A stretch of 64,000 nt of DNA, taken from Benzoatithermus flavus. Lineage in GTDB: Bacteria; Pseudomonadota; Alphaproteobacteria; Geminicoccales; Geminicoccaceae. Positions 8,168 to 16,577 of this stretch are shown here, piece after piece. A program made the translations under genes and the position numbers. The number at the start of each line of letters is the position of its first letter. Position 1 is the first letter of the stretch. The DNA lies in contig NZ_JBBLZC010000012.1 in NCBI RefSeq assembly GCF_037908215.1, forward strand, positions 62,001 to 126,000, written 5' to 3'. The notes under the pieces were generated by a model. That model ran no database searches and was not told where the DNA came from. It saw only the letters and a program-made list of their open reading frames with translations.

Positions 8168-9694
8168 ATGAGCCTTCGGGACTACGATCGTAAGACCTTC
8201 ATCGCCGACACGGCGCGGGCATTCACGGAACGCCGGATCAGCAAGCGCGAGTTCCTGCGCAAGATGAGCCTCGCCGGCATCGGCTTCTCCGGCTTCGCCA
8301 CCACGTTCTTGGGCCGCGGCCGGCCCTTCGGCGGGCTCACCCACGTCGGCACCGAGCTTTCGGCCGCCGAGACCCCGGACGATGTCAAGAACTGGCTGAA
8401 GACCGTGGGCGGCAAGTTCAAGGGCACGACGATCCGCTTCACCTCGGAGGCGACGCCGCCCACGATCGTCGCCAACCAGATCGCCAAGGAAGAGTTCACG
8501 GCGCTGACCGGCATCAACGTCGAGATCGAGATCGTCCCGCTCGAGCAGGTGCTGCAGAAGGCGACACTCGACGTCCAGGGTCAGCTCGGTACCTACGATC
8601 TCTACTATCTCGACCAGTCCTGGATGGCGACCTTCGCCCAGGACACGATCGACCCGCTCGAGAAGTACAAGTCCGACAAGGAGCTCGCCATGCCGGGCTT
8701 CGACTGGGACGACTTCTCGAAGCCGCTCGTCGATGGCATCTCGATGTACAACGGCAAGATGGTCGGGATTCCGTTCGACATTCCGATCTTCATTCTGATG
8801 TACCGGAAGGACCTGTTCGACAAACACGGCATCGAGGTCCCGACCACCATGGACGAGTACATGGCGGCGGTGAAGACGATCGACGAGGCCGAGCGCGGCA
8901 ACGGGATCTACGGCACGACGGGCCAGCTCAAGTCCGGCCACTACTCCTTGAACTGCGACTGGACCGCCTGGCTCTGGGCGCACGGCGGCTCGATCTTCGA
9001 CAAGAACATGATGTTCTCGGGCGGCGACGCCGACGGCATCGCCGGCCTCGAGTACATGCTCGAGCTCGTGAAGCACATGCCGCCCGCGGCCAAGACCTGG
9101 ACCTGGGACGGCGAGGGCCAGTCCGTGAGCCAGGGCACGGCCGCCATGCTGATCTCCTGGGGCGAGTTCTTCCCCGGCTTCGACGGCAAGGACAGCAAGG
9201 TCGTGGGAAAAATGGAGGCCGCGATCCCACCCAAGGAGAAGAAGCTCCGCTCGCCCGCCGAGGCCGGCTTCGGCGAGATCCCGCACATCGGCCACCAAGG
9301 TGGCTCGGCTCTGGCGCTCTCGGCCTATTCCAAGAACCAGGATGCTGCCTGGATCTTCATGCAGTGGGTGTGCAGCAAGGACGTGATGGCGCGCGTCTCG
9401 ACGCTGGGCGGTGGTGCTTCGCCCATGCGCATCTCGGCGTTCAAGGACCCGCGCGTGCTCGCCGCCGCCAAGGTCGGCCCCGGCACGACCCGGCACTTCC
9501 CGGCGATCGAGTGGACGATCAACAACGCCATGGGCTCCGAGCCCGACATGCCTGCCTGGGCCGAGATCTCGAACAACGTGATCCCGGTCGAGCTCGGCAA
9601 GCTCCTCGCCGGCCAGTACCAGAGCCCCGAGGCCTGCATGGCCGCGATCAAGGCCAAGGCCGACGAGCTCGCGGCACCGTTCCGCAAGGCGTGA
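8168..9694 (+). CDS. ABC transporter sugar/polyol-binding protein
   Basis: This 508-residue protein is a MalE/UgpB-like extracellular binding protein. The N-terminus has about 38 residues of cytosolic-looking sequence (SKREFLRKMSLAGIGFSGFATTFLG). This is typical of binding proteins with a Tat-like or long signal, but the twin-arginine is not canonical, so the export route is uncertain. The body begins TTIRFTSEATPPT and contains GIPFDIPIFILMYRKDLFDKHGI, a common motif of cluster-B binding proteins. GGGAGG precedes the ATG at 8168. It follows the two permeases and is separated from the kinase by a stable hairpin, which would protect and raise its transcript relative to downstream genes. Confidence 0.88.
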   Translation: MSLRDYDRKTFIADTARAFTERRISKREFLRKMSLAGIGFSGFATTFLGRGRPFGGLTHVGTELSAAETPDDVKNWLKTVGGKFKGTTIRFTSEATPPTIVANQIAKEEFTALTGINVEIEIVPLEQVLQKATLDVQGQLGTYDLYYLDQSWMATFAQDTIDPLEKYKSDKELAMPGFDWDDFSKPLVDGISMYNGKMVGIPFDIPIFILMYRKDLFDKHGIEVPTTMDEYMAAVKTIDEAERGNGIYGTTGQLKSGHYSLNCDWTAWLWAHGGSIFDKNMMFSGGDADGIAGLEYMLELVKHMPPAAKTWTWDGEGQSVSQGTAAMLISWGEFFPGFDGKDSKVVGKMEAAIPPKEKKLRSPAEAGFGEIPHIGHQGGSALALSAYSKNQDAAWIFMQWVCSKDVMARVSTLGGGASPMRISAFKDPRVLAAAKVGPGTTRHFPAIEWTINNAMGSEPDMPAWAEISNNVIPVELGKLLAGQYQSPEACMAAIKAKADELAAPFRKA

Positions 9695-9703
9695 GGCCAA
9701 GGG

Positions 9704-9723
9704 GGCGGGGCTGCGGCCCCGCC
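9704..9723 (+). terminator. Intercistronic GC hairpin after the binding-protein gene
   Basis: GGCGGGGC pairs with GCCCCGCC around a TGCG loop (8-bp stem). No T-run follows, and the FGGY kinase gene begins 31 bases later. It is more likely an attenuating or transcript-stabilising hairpin, as seen after binding-protein genes in Mal-type operons, than a full terminator. Confidence 0.5.
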
Positions 9724-9754
9724 GCCACCTTGTCCGGGACTCCGAGGAAACGCC

Positions 9755-11278
9755 ATGGATCTGGTCGTCGGCATCGACAGCAGCACCACCTCGACCAAGG
9801 CCATCGCCTGGGACGGGCAAGGCCGGATGGTCGCGGAGGGCCGTGCCGCGGTCCCGATGCAGAATCTCGGCCGCGGCCATCTCGAGCAGAGCGTGGAGGA
9901 TTGGTGGCGGGCGCTCCAAGAAGCGCTCGCCGATCTGTTCCGGCAGGTCGATCCCGTGCGGGTGGCGGCCCTTGCCGTCAGCAACCAGCGTGAGACCGTG
10001 GGCTTCCTCGATGCCGACGGCAACGAGCTGCGCCCGGCGATCCTGTGGCTCGACGATCGCTGCCGGCCCGACATCGAGCTTTTCTGCCGGAAGCTCGGCC
10101 GCGACCGCTTTCTCGCCATCACCGGCAAGACGCCCGACCCCACGCCGGCCGTGTTCAGCCTGCACTGGCTGATGCGCTGCGAGCCCGAGCACTGGCGGAA
10201 GCTCGCCCATGCCGTGGACGTCCTGGGCTATCTCGGCTGGCGGCTCACCGGCGAGCGCGTCACGAGCTGGGGCAGCGCCGACCCGCACGGTGTCCTCGAC
10301 CTGCCGGCGAAGCGCTACAGCCCCGAGATCCTGGCCGCGTTGGGCCTGGAGGAGGAGCGCTTCTTCCCGCCCGTCCGCCCCGGCAGCATCATCGGCGAGG
10401 TGACGCCCGAAGCCGCGGCTGCGACGGGCCTTCGGCCCGGCACGCTCGTCGTGGCCGGCGGCGGCGACGGCCAGGCCGCGGGCCTCGGCACCGCCACGCT
10501 CGGCGGCGGGCGGGCCTATCTCAATCTCGGCACCGCCGCCGTCTCCGGCGTGTGGGGCGAGGCGTTCGCGACCTCGCCGGCCTTCCGCACCCTCACCAGC
10601 CTCTCGGGCGAGGGCTACATCTACGAAATTTGTCTCCGCACCGGCGCCTTCCTGATCGACTGGAGCGTGGGCCGGCTGTTCGGCATCGATCCGAAGGCCG
10701 AGCCCGGCATTTACGACCGGCTCGAGGCCGAAGCCGCTGCCGTGCCGCCCGGCGCCGACGGGTTGCTCCTCTTGCCCTATTGGTCGGGCTCGATGACCCC
10801 GTTCTGGGACCCCGACGCGCGCGGGGCGGTGGTGGGCTTCGGCACCGGCCATGCCCGCGGTCATTACTGGCGGGCGCTCCTGGAAGGCATCGCCCTCGAC
10901 CTCGCCATGGGCTACGCCGCGATCGAGGAGGCCACCGGCGAGCCGATTCAGGAGCTCCTTACCATCGGCGGTGCCGCGAAGTCCTCCCTGATGCGCAGGA
11001 TCGTGGCGGATGCGACCGGTAAGGCCATTCGCATCTCGAGCACGATCGAGGCGAGCTGCCTGGGTGCCGGCATGCTGGCCGCCACCGGTGCCGGCTGGTA
11101 TCGCACCGCCGCCGAGGCCGCCCGCGCCATGCAGGGCGAGGTGCTCACGACGGTCGAGCCCGATCCTTCGCGTACGCCCATCTATCGCGAGCTCCTCGAC
11201 GTCTACCGCGACCTCTACCCGGCGCTGCGTGACAGCTTCGCGCGGCTGGCCGGATTCTGCTCCCGCCAGGATGGATGA
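9755..11278 (+). CDS. FGGY-family carbohydrate kinase (xylulokinase-like)
   Basis: This 507-residue kinase begins DLVVGIDSSTTSTKAI (phosphate 1 loop). It has the substrate-side segment SNQRETVGF and ILWLDDR, the catalytic-Asp motif GGGDGQAAGLG, and the C-terminal adenosine-binding IGGAAKSSLMRRIVADATG. The ATG at 9755 is preceded by GAGGAAA. FGGY kinases phosphorylate sugars or polyols after uptake. Members next to GlpD-like dehydrogenases and SorC regulators include erythritol kinase EryA, but this sequence looks closer to the xylulokinase branch. The stop overlaps the ATG of the glycerol-1-phosphate-dehydrogenase-like gene. Most likely it commits the imported polyol to phosphorylated intermediates. 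Confidence 0.9.
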   Translation: MDLVVGIDSSTTSTKAIAWDGQGRMVAEGRAAVPMQNLGRGHLEQSVEDWWRALQEALADLFRQVDPVRVAALAVSNQRETVGFLDADGNELRPAILWLDDRCRPDIELFCRKLGRDRFLAITGKTPDPTPAVFSLHWLMRCEPEHWRKLAHAVDVLGYLGWRLTGERVTSWGSADPHGVLDLPAKRYSPEILAALGLEEERFFPPVRPGSIIGEVTPEAAAATGLRPGTLVVAGGGDGQAAGLGTATLGGGRAYLNLGTAAVSGVWGEAFATSPAFRTLTSLSGEGYIYEICLRTGAFLIDWSVGRLFGIDPKAEPGIYDRLEAEAAAVPPGADGLLLLPYWSGSMTPFWDPDARGAVVGFGTGHARGHYWRALLEGIALDLAMGYAAIEEATGEPIQELLTIGGAAKSSLMRRIVADATGKAIRISSTIEASCLGAGMLAATGAGWYRTAAEAARAMQGEVLTTVEPDPSRTPIYRELLDVYRDLYPALRDSFARLAGFCSRQDG

Positions 11279-12579
11279 AGCCGTTGTTCTATCCCTTGCC
11301 GATCATCGAGGACGTCGTCGCCGGCCGCTTCCATTCGCCGGAGCTGGGCCGACCCTTGAGCACCACCATCCGCCGCATCGCCGTGGCCGACAGCCTCGAA
11401 GGTGCGGAGCGCGACCTCGTCGCCGAGGTGGGCCTGCACGGTCGCCTGGCCGTCGTCAGCGACGAGAACACCCGGCCCGTGCTGGGAGCACGGGTCGCGA
11501 AAGCGCTGGGCGATGTCGATGAGATCGTCCTCGACCACCCCAAGGCGGACGAGGCCAATGCCGACCTCTTGCAGGAGCGCGCCCGCCATGCCGACGTGCT
11601 GATCGCCGTCGGCTCCGGCACCATCAACGACCTGTGCAAGTACGTGGCGCACCGCACCGGCCGGCAGTCCGCGACCTTCGCAACCGCGCCGTCCATGGAC
11701 GGCTACGTCACCACCACGGTCTCGATCACCCGTGACGGCTTCAAGCTCAGCCTGCCGGCGCAGGCGCCCGTGGGCGTGTTCTTCGATCTTTCCGTGCTCG
11801 CTTCGGCACCGGCGCGGATGATCCGGGCGGGCCTGGGCGACACGGTCTGCCGCACCACGGCCCAGCTCGACTGGCTGCTCTCGCACCTGCTGCTGGACAC
11901 GGTCTACGCCGACACGCCCTATCGCCTCATGGAGGCCGACGAGCCGAAGCTCTACGCCAAGGCGCACCGCCTGCTCGAAGGCGATCTCGAGGCCATGCAT
12001 CTCCTCACCCGGCTCCTGATCCTCTCGGGCCTGGGCGTGCTCGTCACCCACACGAGCCACTGCGGCTCGATGGGCGAGCACCAGATCAGCCACTTCATCG
12101 ACACCTTCGCCGAGCCCCATCCGGGCACGCTGCACGGCGAGCAGGTCGGTGTCGCCACCTGGAGCATGGGCCGGCTGCAGGTCAAGATGCTCGCGCGCGA
12201 GACGGCACCGGTGCTCTCGCCGCTGCCGATCGACGCAGCCGCCTTCGAGATGGCCTATGGCCGCTTCGCGCCGAGCTGCCTTGAGGCCGTGCGCAGGAAG
12301 CCGTTCGATGCCGCCGCGACCGAGCGCCTGAACCGGCGGCTCGCCGCCGGCTGGCCCGCCATCCGCGCCCGGCTCCTTTCCGTGATGCTGCCGCTCGCCG
12401 GGATGGAGCGGGTGATGCGCACGGCCGGGGTCGCCATGCACGCGCGCGATCTCGGGATCGATTCCGCCTTCTACCGGCGTGCGGTCGGCCACGCGCACGA
12501 GATCCGCGACCGCTACGGCTTTCTCGACCTCGCGGCCCAGAGCGGGGAGCTCGAGGGCTTCGCGGCCGGCGAGTTCTGA
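11275..12579 (+). CDS. sn-Glycerol-1-phosphate dehydrogenase family (AraM/EgsA-like)
   Basis: This 434-residue enzyme belongs to the iron/zinc-dependent alcohol dehydrogenase superfamily. It has the nucleotide-binding GSGTINDLCKY, the family signature APSMDGYVTTT, and metal-ligand histidines in HTSHCGSMGEHQISHFID and LHGEQVGVAT. AraM/EgsA homologues interconvert DHAP and sn-glycerol-1-phosphate with NAD(P)H. It is coupled to the upstream FGGY kinase by an ATGA overlap. In this catabolic setting it probably oxidises the phosphorylated polyol to a keto-phosphate, the substrate needed by the class II aldolase across the divergent promoter. That role is inference; archaeal-type lipid synthesis is not suggested by the neighbours. 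Confidence 0.88.
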   Translation: MKPLFYPLPIIEDVVAGRFHSPELGRPLSTTIRRIAVADSLEGAERDLVAEVGLHGRLAVVSDENTRPVLGARVAKALGDVDEIVLDHPKADEANADLLQERARHADVLIAVGSGTINDLCKYVAHRTGRQSATFATAPSMDGYVTTTVSITRDGFKLSLPAQAPVGVFFDLSVLASAPARMIRAGLGDTVCRTTAQLDWLLSHLLLDTVYADTPYRLMEADEPKLYAKAHRLLEGDLEAMHLLTRLLILSGLGVLVTHTSHCGSMGEHQISHFIDTFAEPHPGTLHGEQVGVATWSMGRLQVKMLARETAPVLSPLPIDAAAFEMAYGRFAPSCLEAVRRKPFDAAATERLNRRLAAGWPAIRARLLSVMLPLAGMERVMRTAGVAMHARDLGIDSAFYRRAVGHAHEIRDRYGFLDLAAQSGELEGFAAGEF

Positions 12580-12583
12580 TCCC

Positions 12584-13585
12584 ATGGCGGCTCGCGTACC
12601 CGGCCCTCGACCGGACGAGGAGCGCTCGCCGCTCGCGGTCGTGCTCGACGTGCTGGGTGCGGACGAGCAGCGGCGCACGCGGATCGCCTGGCTCTACTAT
12701 GTCGAAGGCCTGACCCAGGCCGAGATCGCGGAGCTCTTGGGCATCAGCCGGGTCAAGGTCGTGCGCGACCTCCAGATCTGCCGCCAGACCGGCCTCGTCC
12801 AGATCCAGATCAACGGCCGCCTCGCCCCGTGCGTGGCGCTGGAGCGGGTGCTCGTGCAGCGCTACGGCCTCACCCAGGCCGTCGTCGTGCCGTCGCCGCA
12901 CGACCCAGCCCATCTGCCGGCGACCTTGGGTGTCGCCGTCGGCGCCTGGCTTTCCGAGAAGATCGGCCCCGGCCAGACGCTCGGCATCGGCTGGGGGCGC
13001 ACGCTGCACTGGAGCGTGAGGGCGCTCCGTCGGCGGGAGATCCCGGATCTCACCGTGGTCTCGCTCCTGGGCGGGATCGGCCGCGGCTCCGAGATCAACA
13101 TGTACGAGACCGCATCCCGTGTCGCCGAGACCCTGGGGGCGCAGTGCTACTATCTCGCCGCTCCGGCCTATGCCAGCTCCGCTTCCTTGCGCGACATGCT
13201 GCTGGAGCAGGCGGGCCTCAGGGAGGTGCTGGAGCGGGCGCGCCGGGCCGACATCGCGGTCGTGAGCGTGGGCTCGCTCGGACCCGAATCCACCAACCGC
13301 CGGATCGGGCTTCTCGACGAGGAGGAGCTGCCCGGGCTCGAGGCGGCGGGGGCCGTGGGCGACCTCTTGTGTACCTTCCTCGACGCTGCGGGCCACCCGG
13401 TCGATCACCCGCTGAACCGCCGCGCCGTGGGTCTCCCGGTCGAGGATCTGAGACGCGTGCCCACGAGCGTGCTCGCTTCGGGCGGACCGGAGAAGGTACC
13501 GATCGTCAAGGCGGCGCTCATCGGCGGCTACGTCAACACGCTGATCACCGACGAGCGCACCGCCGAGGCGCTGGCAGCCGGCTGA
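12584..13585 (+). CDS. SorC-family transcriptional regulator
   Basis: This 333-residue regulator has an N-terminal helix-turn-helix (LTQAEIAELLGISRVKVVRDL, about residues 36-56). The C-terminal sugar-phosphate-binding domain contains LGIGWGRTLHWSV, VVSLLGGIG and ALIGGYVNTLITDERTA. SorC/DeoR-type proteins respond to phosphorylated sugars or polyols; EryD of erythritol loci is one. It lies four bases after the AraM-like gene, ending the operon, and is the natural candidate for binding the 6207-6253 inverted repeat. The stop codon falls within the stem of the hairpin at 13581-13599. Confidence 0.9.
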   Translation: MAARVPGPRPDEERSPLAVVLDVLGADEQRRTRIAWLYYVEGLTQAEIAELLGISRVKVVRDLQICRQTGLVQIQINGRLAPCVALERVLVQRYGLTQAVVVPSPHDPAHLPATLGVAVGAWLSEKIGPGQTLGIGWGRTLHWSVRALRRREIPDLTVVSLLGGIGRGSEINMYETASRVAETLGAQCYYLAAPAYASSASLRDMLLEQAGLREVLERARRADIAVVSVGSLGPESTNRRIGLLDEEELPGLEAAGAVGDLLCTFLDAAGHPVDHPLNRRAVGLPVEDLRRVPTSVLASGGPEKVPIVKAALIGGYVNTLITDERTAEALAAG

Positions 13586-13599
13586 GCACAGTGCTCAGC
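13581..13599. terminator. Bidirectional hairpin covering two convergent stop codons
   Basis: GCTGAGCAC and GTGCTCAGC flank a single A, giving a 19-bp near-perfect palindrome that can fold as a 7-bp stem with a 5-base loop. It contains the TGA of the SorC gene and, on the other strand, the TGA of the metallo-hydrolase gene. No T-run on either side, so any termination would be weak or of another kind. Confidence 0.45.
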
Positions 13600-14266
13600 G
13601 CGCGCCCTCGCCCACGAACGGGTTGCTCACCCGCTCGATCGCGATGGTCGAGCCGGGCCCGTGACCGCACAGGAACGCGAACTCGTCCCCCAACGGGAAC
13701 AGCTTCTCCTTGATCGAGCGGATCAGCGCCGCATGGTCGCCGTAAGGGAAGTCGGTGCGGCCGATCGAACCCCGGAACAACACGTCGCCGACGATGGCGA
13801 ACTTGTCGGCCCGGTTGACGAAGACGACATGGCCCGGCGTGTGGCCCGGACAGTGCAGCACGTCGAAGCCGTGGCCGGCGATCGTGACCGTGTCGCCCTC
13901 CTCGAGCCAGCGGTCGGGGAGCACGTTGCGGGCACCAACGATCCCATAGGCACGGCCCTGCTCCTCGAGCCCTTCCAGGAGGAAGCGGTCGCGCTCGTCC
14001 GGCCCCTCGATCGGGATCGCAGCACCCGGCCGCTTCGCCTCCAGCGCCGCCTTCAACTCCGCGGCCCCGGCCGCATGGTCGATGTGGCCGTGGGTGAGGA
14101 GGATCTTCTCAGGAGTCACCCCGAGCTTCTCGACGGCCTCCAGGATGCGGGGAACGTCCCCGCCGGGGTCGATCACCGCCCCGCGCTTGGAGGCCTCGTC
14201 CCAGAAGATGCTGCAGTTCTGCTGAAAGGGTGTCACCGGCACGATGGCCGCCTTGAGACCGGGCAT
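13595..14266 (-). CDS. Metallo-beta-lactamase-fold hydrolase (glyoxalase II/YcbL-like)
   Basis: This 223-residue cytosolic enzyme has the full metal-site set: THGHIDH (HxHxDH), CPGHTPGH, GDVLF and a late GHGP histidine. The opening VPVTPFQQNCSIFWD is typical of YcbL/GloB-like hydrolases that cleave S-acyl-glutathione or related thioesters. The lack of the long C-terminal glutathione-binding domain suggests the single-domain YcbL type. It lies 68 bases downstream of the patatin gene on the same strand and may be cotranscribed with it. No closer functional link to neighbours is evident. Confidence 0.85.
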   Translation of the reverse strand: MPGLKAAIVPVTPFQQNCSIFWDEASKRGAVIDPGGDVPRILEAVEKLGVTPEKILLTHGHIDHAAGAAELKAALEAKRPGAAIPIEGPDERDRFLLEGLEEQGRAYGIVGARNVLPDRWLEEGDTVTIAGHGFDVLHCPGHTPGHVVFVNRADKFAIVGDVLFRGSIGRTDFPYGDHAALIRSIKEKLFPLGDEFAFLCGHGPGSTIAIERVSNPFVGEGAR

Positions 14267-14334
14267 GCGAAGATCCTGAAGCAGGGAATGGAGCCTGCCC
14301 TGCTTAGGCCCGAGGGAAGCGGCCGTCCAGCGGC

Positions 14335-15468
14335 TCAGAGGTAGATCCCGTGGATGTCCACGCTCGATTCCCGGTCCAGCCGGTCGAAATTCCGGGCGAG
14401 CCAGGCGTCGGCATGAGCGCGGCCGTCGTCGCGCAGATGGGTCAGGAACTCCCAGTCGGCGTTGAGCTTGCTCATCACCGAGAGGTTCTGCATCACCTCC
14501 TCGGCCTGGATGGCGTGGATCAGCATCCGGCGCATCGAGCCGTCCGCGATCTTGCCCTCGTCGATCAGCTTGGTGACGAAGCCGATCGCCCGCATCTCGC
14601 GCATGAGCGAGCTGTTGAAGCTGATCTCGTTGATCCGGTTCATGATCTCGGTGGCGGTGCGCGGCACCTGCTCGCGGCGCATGGGATTGATGTGGACGAC
14701 GACCACGTCCCGACTGTCGCAGTGGTAGATCAGGGGAAAGATCACCGGGTTACCCATGTAGCCGCCGTCCCAATAGGCCTCGCCGTCGATCTCGACCGCC
14801 TGGAACATGAAGGGCAGGCAGGCGGAGGCCAGGACCGCGTCGGCCGTGACCTCGTGCGTCTCGAACACCCGCACCTTGCCGCTGCGGACATTGGTGGCGG
14901 AGAGGAACAGCCTGATCGGGCAGCGCGCGCGCAGGCGGTCGAAGTCGATGCTCTGCTCGAGCACGTGGCGCAGGGGATTGAGGTTGGCCGGGTTGAGATC
15001 GTAGGGCGAGAACATGCGGCTCATCAGGTCGAATAGGAGAAAGGCCGGTGACCAGTCGAGCCGGTGGTTGTGCAGCATCCGGTCCAAGGGCGAAGGTTGG
15101 AGCGGGCTGAGCACAGCGGCATGGGCGATCCGCCGCCAGAAGCCGGCCAAGGCCTTCCTGGCACCTTCGCGTCCGCCTTCGGCGAGGCCGTAGGCCAACA
15201 CGGCCGCGTTCATGGCCCCCGCACTCGTGGCCGACACCCCGTCGAAGGCGATGCGCTCGTCCTCGAGCAGCCGGTCGAGCACACCCCAGGCGAAAGCGCC
15301 GTGCGCACCGCCACCCTGGAGTGCGAGGTTGATCGTCCTGACCTCGACCGGCGCCCCCGTCTCGGGCCGCTCCTTGCCGTCGATCTCGGGACGGGGATCA
15401 AGCGATCCGCTGCGAGGGGCCTTCGCTTCGCGTGCGTCCGCCGGGCGGTCCATCGTGACGGTAGCCAT
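14335..15468 (-). CDS. Patatin-like phospholipase
   Basis: This 377-residue protein has the oxyanion motif LALQGGGAHGAFAWG (near residues 48-62). The nucleophile elbow reads SATSAGAMNAA, with Ala where the first Gly of GxSxG usually stands, a variant I recall from alphaproteobacterial patatins. The dyad Asp is in DGGYMGNP. Family members hydrolyse acyl chains from lipids. The N-terminal 40 residues are charged and apparently disordered; there is no signal peptide, so it acts in the cytosol or on the inner membrane. It is transcribed away from the LysR gene at 15669, which may control it from the shared 200-base gap. Confidence 0.88.
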   Translation of the reverse strand: MATVTMDRPADAREAKAPRSGSLDPRPEIDGKERPETGAPVEVRTINLALQGGGAHGAFAWGVLDRLLEDERIAFDGVSATSAGAMNAAVLAYGLAEGGREGARKALAGFWRRIAHAAVLSPLQPSPLDRMLHNHRLDWSPAFLLFDLMSRMFSPYDLNPANLNPLRHVLEQSIDFDRLRARCPIRLFLSATNVRSGKVRVFETHEVTADAVLASACLPFMFQAVEIDGEAYWDGGYMGNPVIFPLIYHCDSRDVVVVHINPMRREQVPRTATEIMNRINEISFNSSLMREMRAIGFVTKLIDEGKIADGSMRRMLIHAIQAEEVMQNLSVMSKLNADWEFLTHLRDDGRAHADAWLARNFDRLDRESSVDIHGIYL

Positions 15469-15568
15469 GCTGTCGCTCCCTGTTCCCTTGCGCCGCCGTC
15501 GTCCGGCAGGGCCTAAGGCAGGATGCGGGCGGGGACGCCCGCGGAGAAATGCCGCTCCGCTAGGCTTT

Positions 15569-15587
15569 CGATAGGCTCACGCTATCG
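15569..15587. promoter_or_regulatory. LysR-type operator, T-N11-A inverted repeat
   Basis: CGATAG (15569-15574) and CTATCG (15582-15587) form a perfect inverted repeat with a 7-base spacer, giving ATAG-N7-CTAT and an exact T-N11-A. It lies 81 bases upstream of the LysR gene start in the gap shared with the divergent patatin gene, the classical LysR arrangement. Confidence 0.6.
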
Positions 15588-15668
15588 TGGTGGCCCTGGT
15601 TCGTTGCGGCATCCCCGCCGAGAGCGCATGATGCGTCGTCCAGGGAGGAACAGGCCGGACACGCTGGC

Positions 15669-16577
15669 ATGGAGATGCATCAGGTCCGCTATTTCGTGGC
15701 GCTGTGCGAGACGCTCAATTTCACGCGCGCCGCCGAGCGCTGCAACGTGGCGCAGCCGTCCCTGACCCGCGCCATCAAGCTGCTCGAGGACGAGCTCGGC
15801 GGGCCCCTGTTCAACCGCGAGCGCAACCGCACCCATCTCACCGAGCTCGGCCGGATGATGGAGCCGCACCTGCGCGAGGCCCTGGTGCAGGCGGCAGCGG
15901 CGAAGAGCCGGGCCAAGGCCTTCTTTCAGCTCAAGACGGCACGGCTCAAGCTCGGCGTGGCGCGTGGCATGCCGCTCGCTCCGGTCGACGAGATGCTAGG
16001 CCGCTACGTGGCGAGCTATCCCGACACCGACATCGAGATCCAGGACGAGCGTCCGGCCGACCTGCGCGAATCCCTGCGTCGGGGCGATCTCGAGGTGGTG
16101 CTGCTGCCGCAACGCCCGCACGACATCGACGACCTGCACTACTATCCCTTGGGCGAGAACCGGCTGCAGCTCGTCCTGCCCGAAGGCCACCCGCTGACGG
16201 CGCTCGAGGTCGTTCCTTTGACCGAGATCGCGAGCCATCCTCTGATCTGCAGCGGCGGCTGCCTCCATTGGGAGATGGCCGACCGGCAGCTTCGCGAGCT
16301 CGGGCTCGAGGCCCGGCCGAAGGTCGTCACCGGCAGCGCCGAATGGCTCGAGGAGCTGGTCGCGGCCGGGTTAGGGCTCGGCATCGGCCCGCGCGGGCCG
16401 GTCCTGCGAGCGGGCCTCGTCAGCCGCCCGGTCGCAGCTCCCGCTACGGCGCAAGAAGTGAGCCTCGCCACCAAGCGCGGCCGGCTCTACTCGCCGCCGG
16501 TCAGGGCGTTCGTCGAGCTGGCGCTGAAACCCCGCCGCTCTCAGGCGCCGCCGCTCGAGCCCGCGTCCGCCGCCTGA
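15669..16577 (+). CDS. LysR-family transcriptional regulator
   Basis: This 302-residue protein starts with the winged helix-turn-helix HQVRYFVALCETLNFTRAAERCNVAQPSLTRAIKLLEDELGG-type domain (about residues 4-62). An effector-binding domain of two Rossmann-like lobes follows (LKLGVARGMPLAPVDEML onward). The sequence style (VRYFVALCETLNFTRAA) is that of the CynR/OxyR-like group. Neighbours are a divergent patatin and a convergent peroxiredoxin, whose 3' end it overlaps by 37 bases. A LysR-type box lies upstream at 15569. An oxidant or lipid signal is possible from the neighbours but unproven. Confidence 0.9.
   Translation: MEMHQVRYFVALCETLNFTRAAERCNVAQPSLTRAIKLLEDELGGPLFNRERNRTHLTELGRMMEPHLREALVQAAAAKSRAKAFFQLKTARLKLGVARGMPLAPVDEMLGRYVASYPDTDIEIQDERPADLRESLRRGDLEVVLLPQRPHDIDDLHYYPLGENRLQLVLPEGHPLTALEVVPLTEIASHPLICSGGCLHWEMADRQLRELGLEARPKVVTGSAEWLEELVAAGLGLGIGPRGPVLRAGLVSRPVAAPATAQEVSLATKRGRLYSPPVRAFVELALKPRRSQAPPLEPASAA

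Noticed and set aside
9704..9723. True operon-ending terminator after the binding-protein gene
   Set aside because: No T-run follows the stem, and the kinase gene starts 31 bases later in the same direction with no new promoter visible.
11215..13408. Long minus-strand open frames opposite the AraM-like and SorC genes
   Set aside because: No protein motifs; they arise from the codon bias of the true genes.
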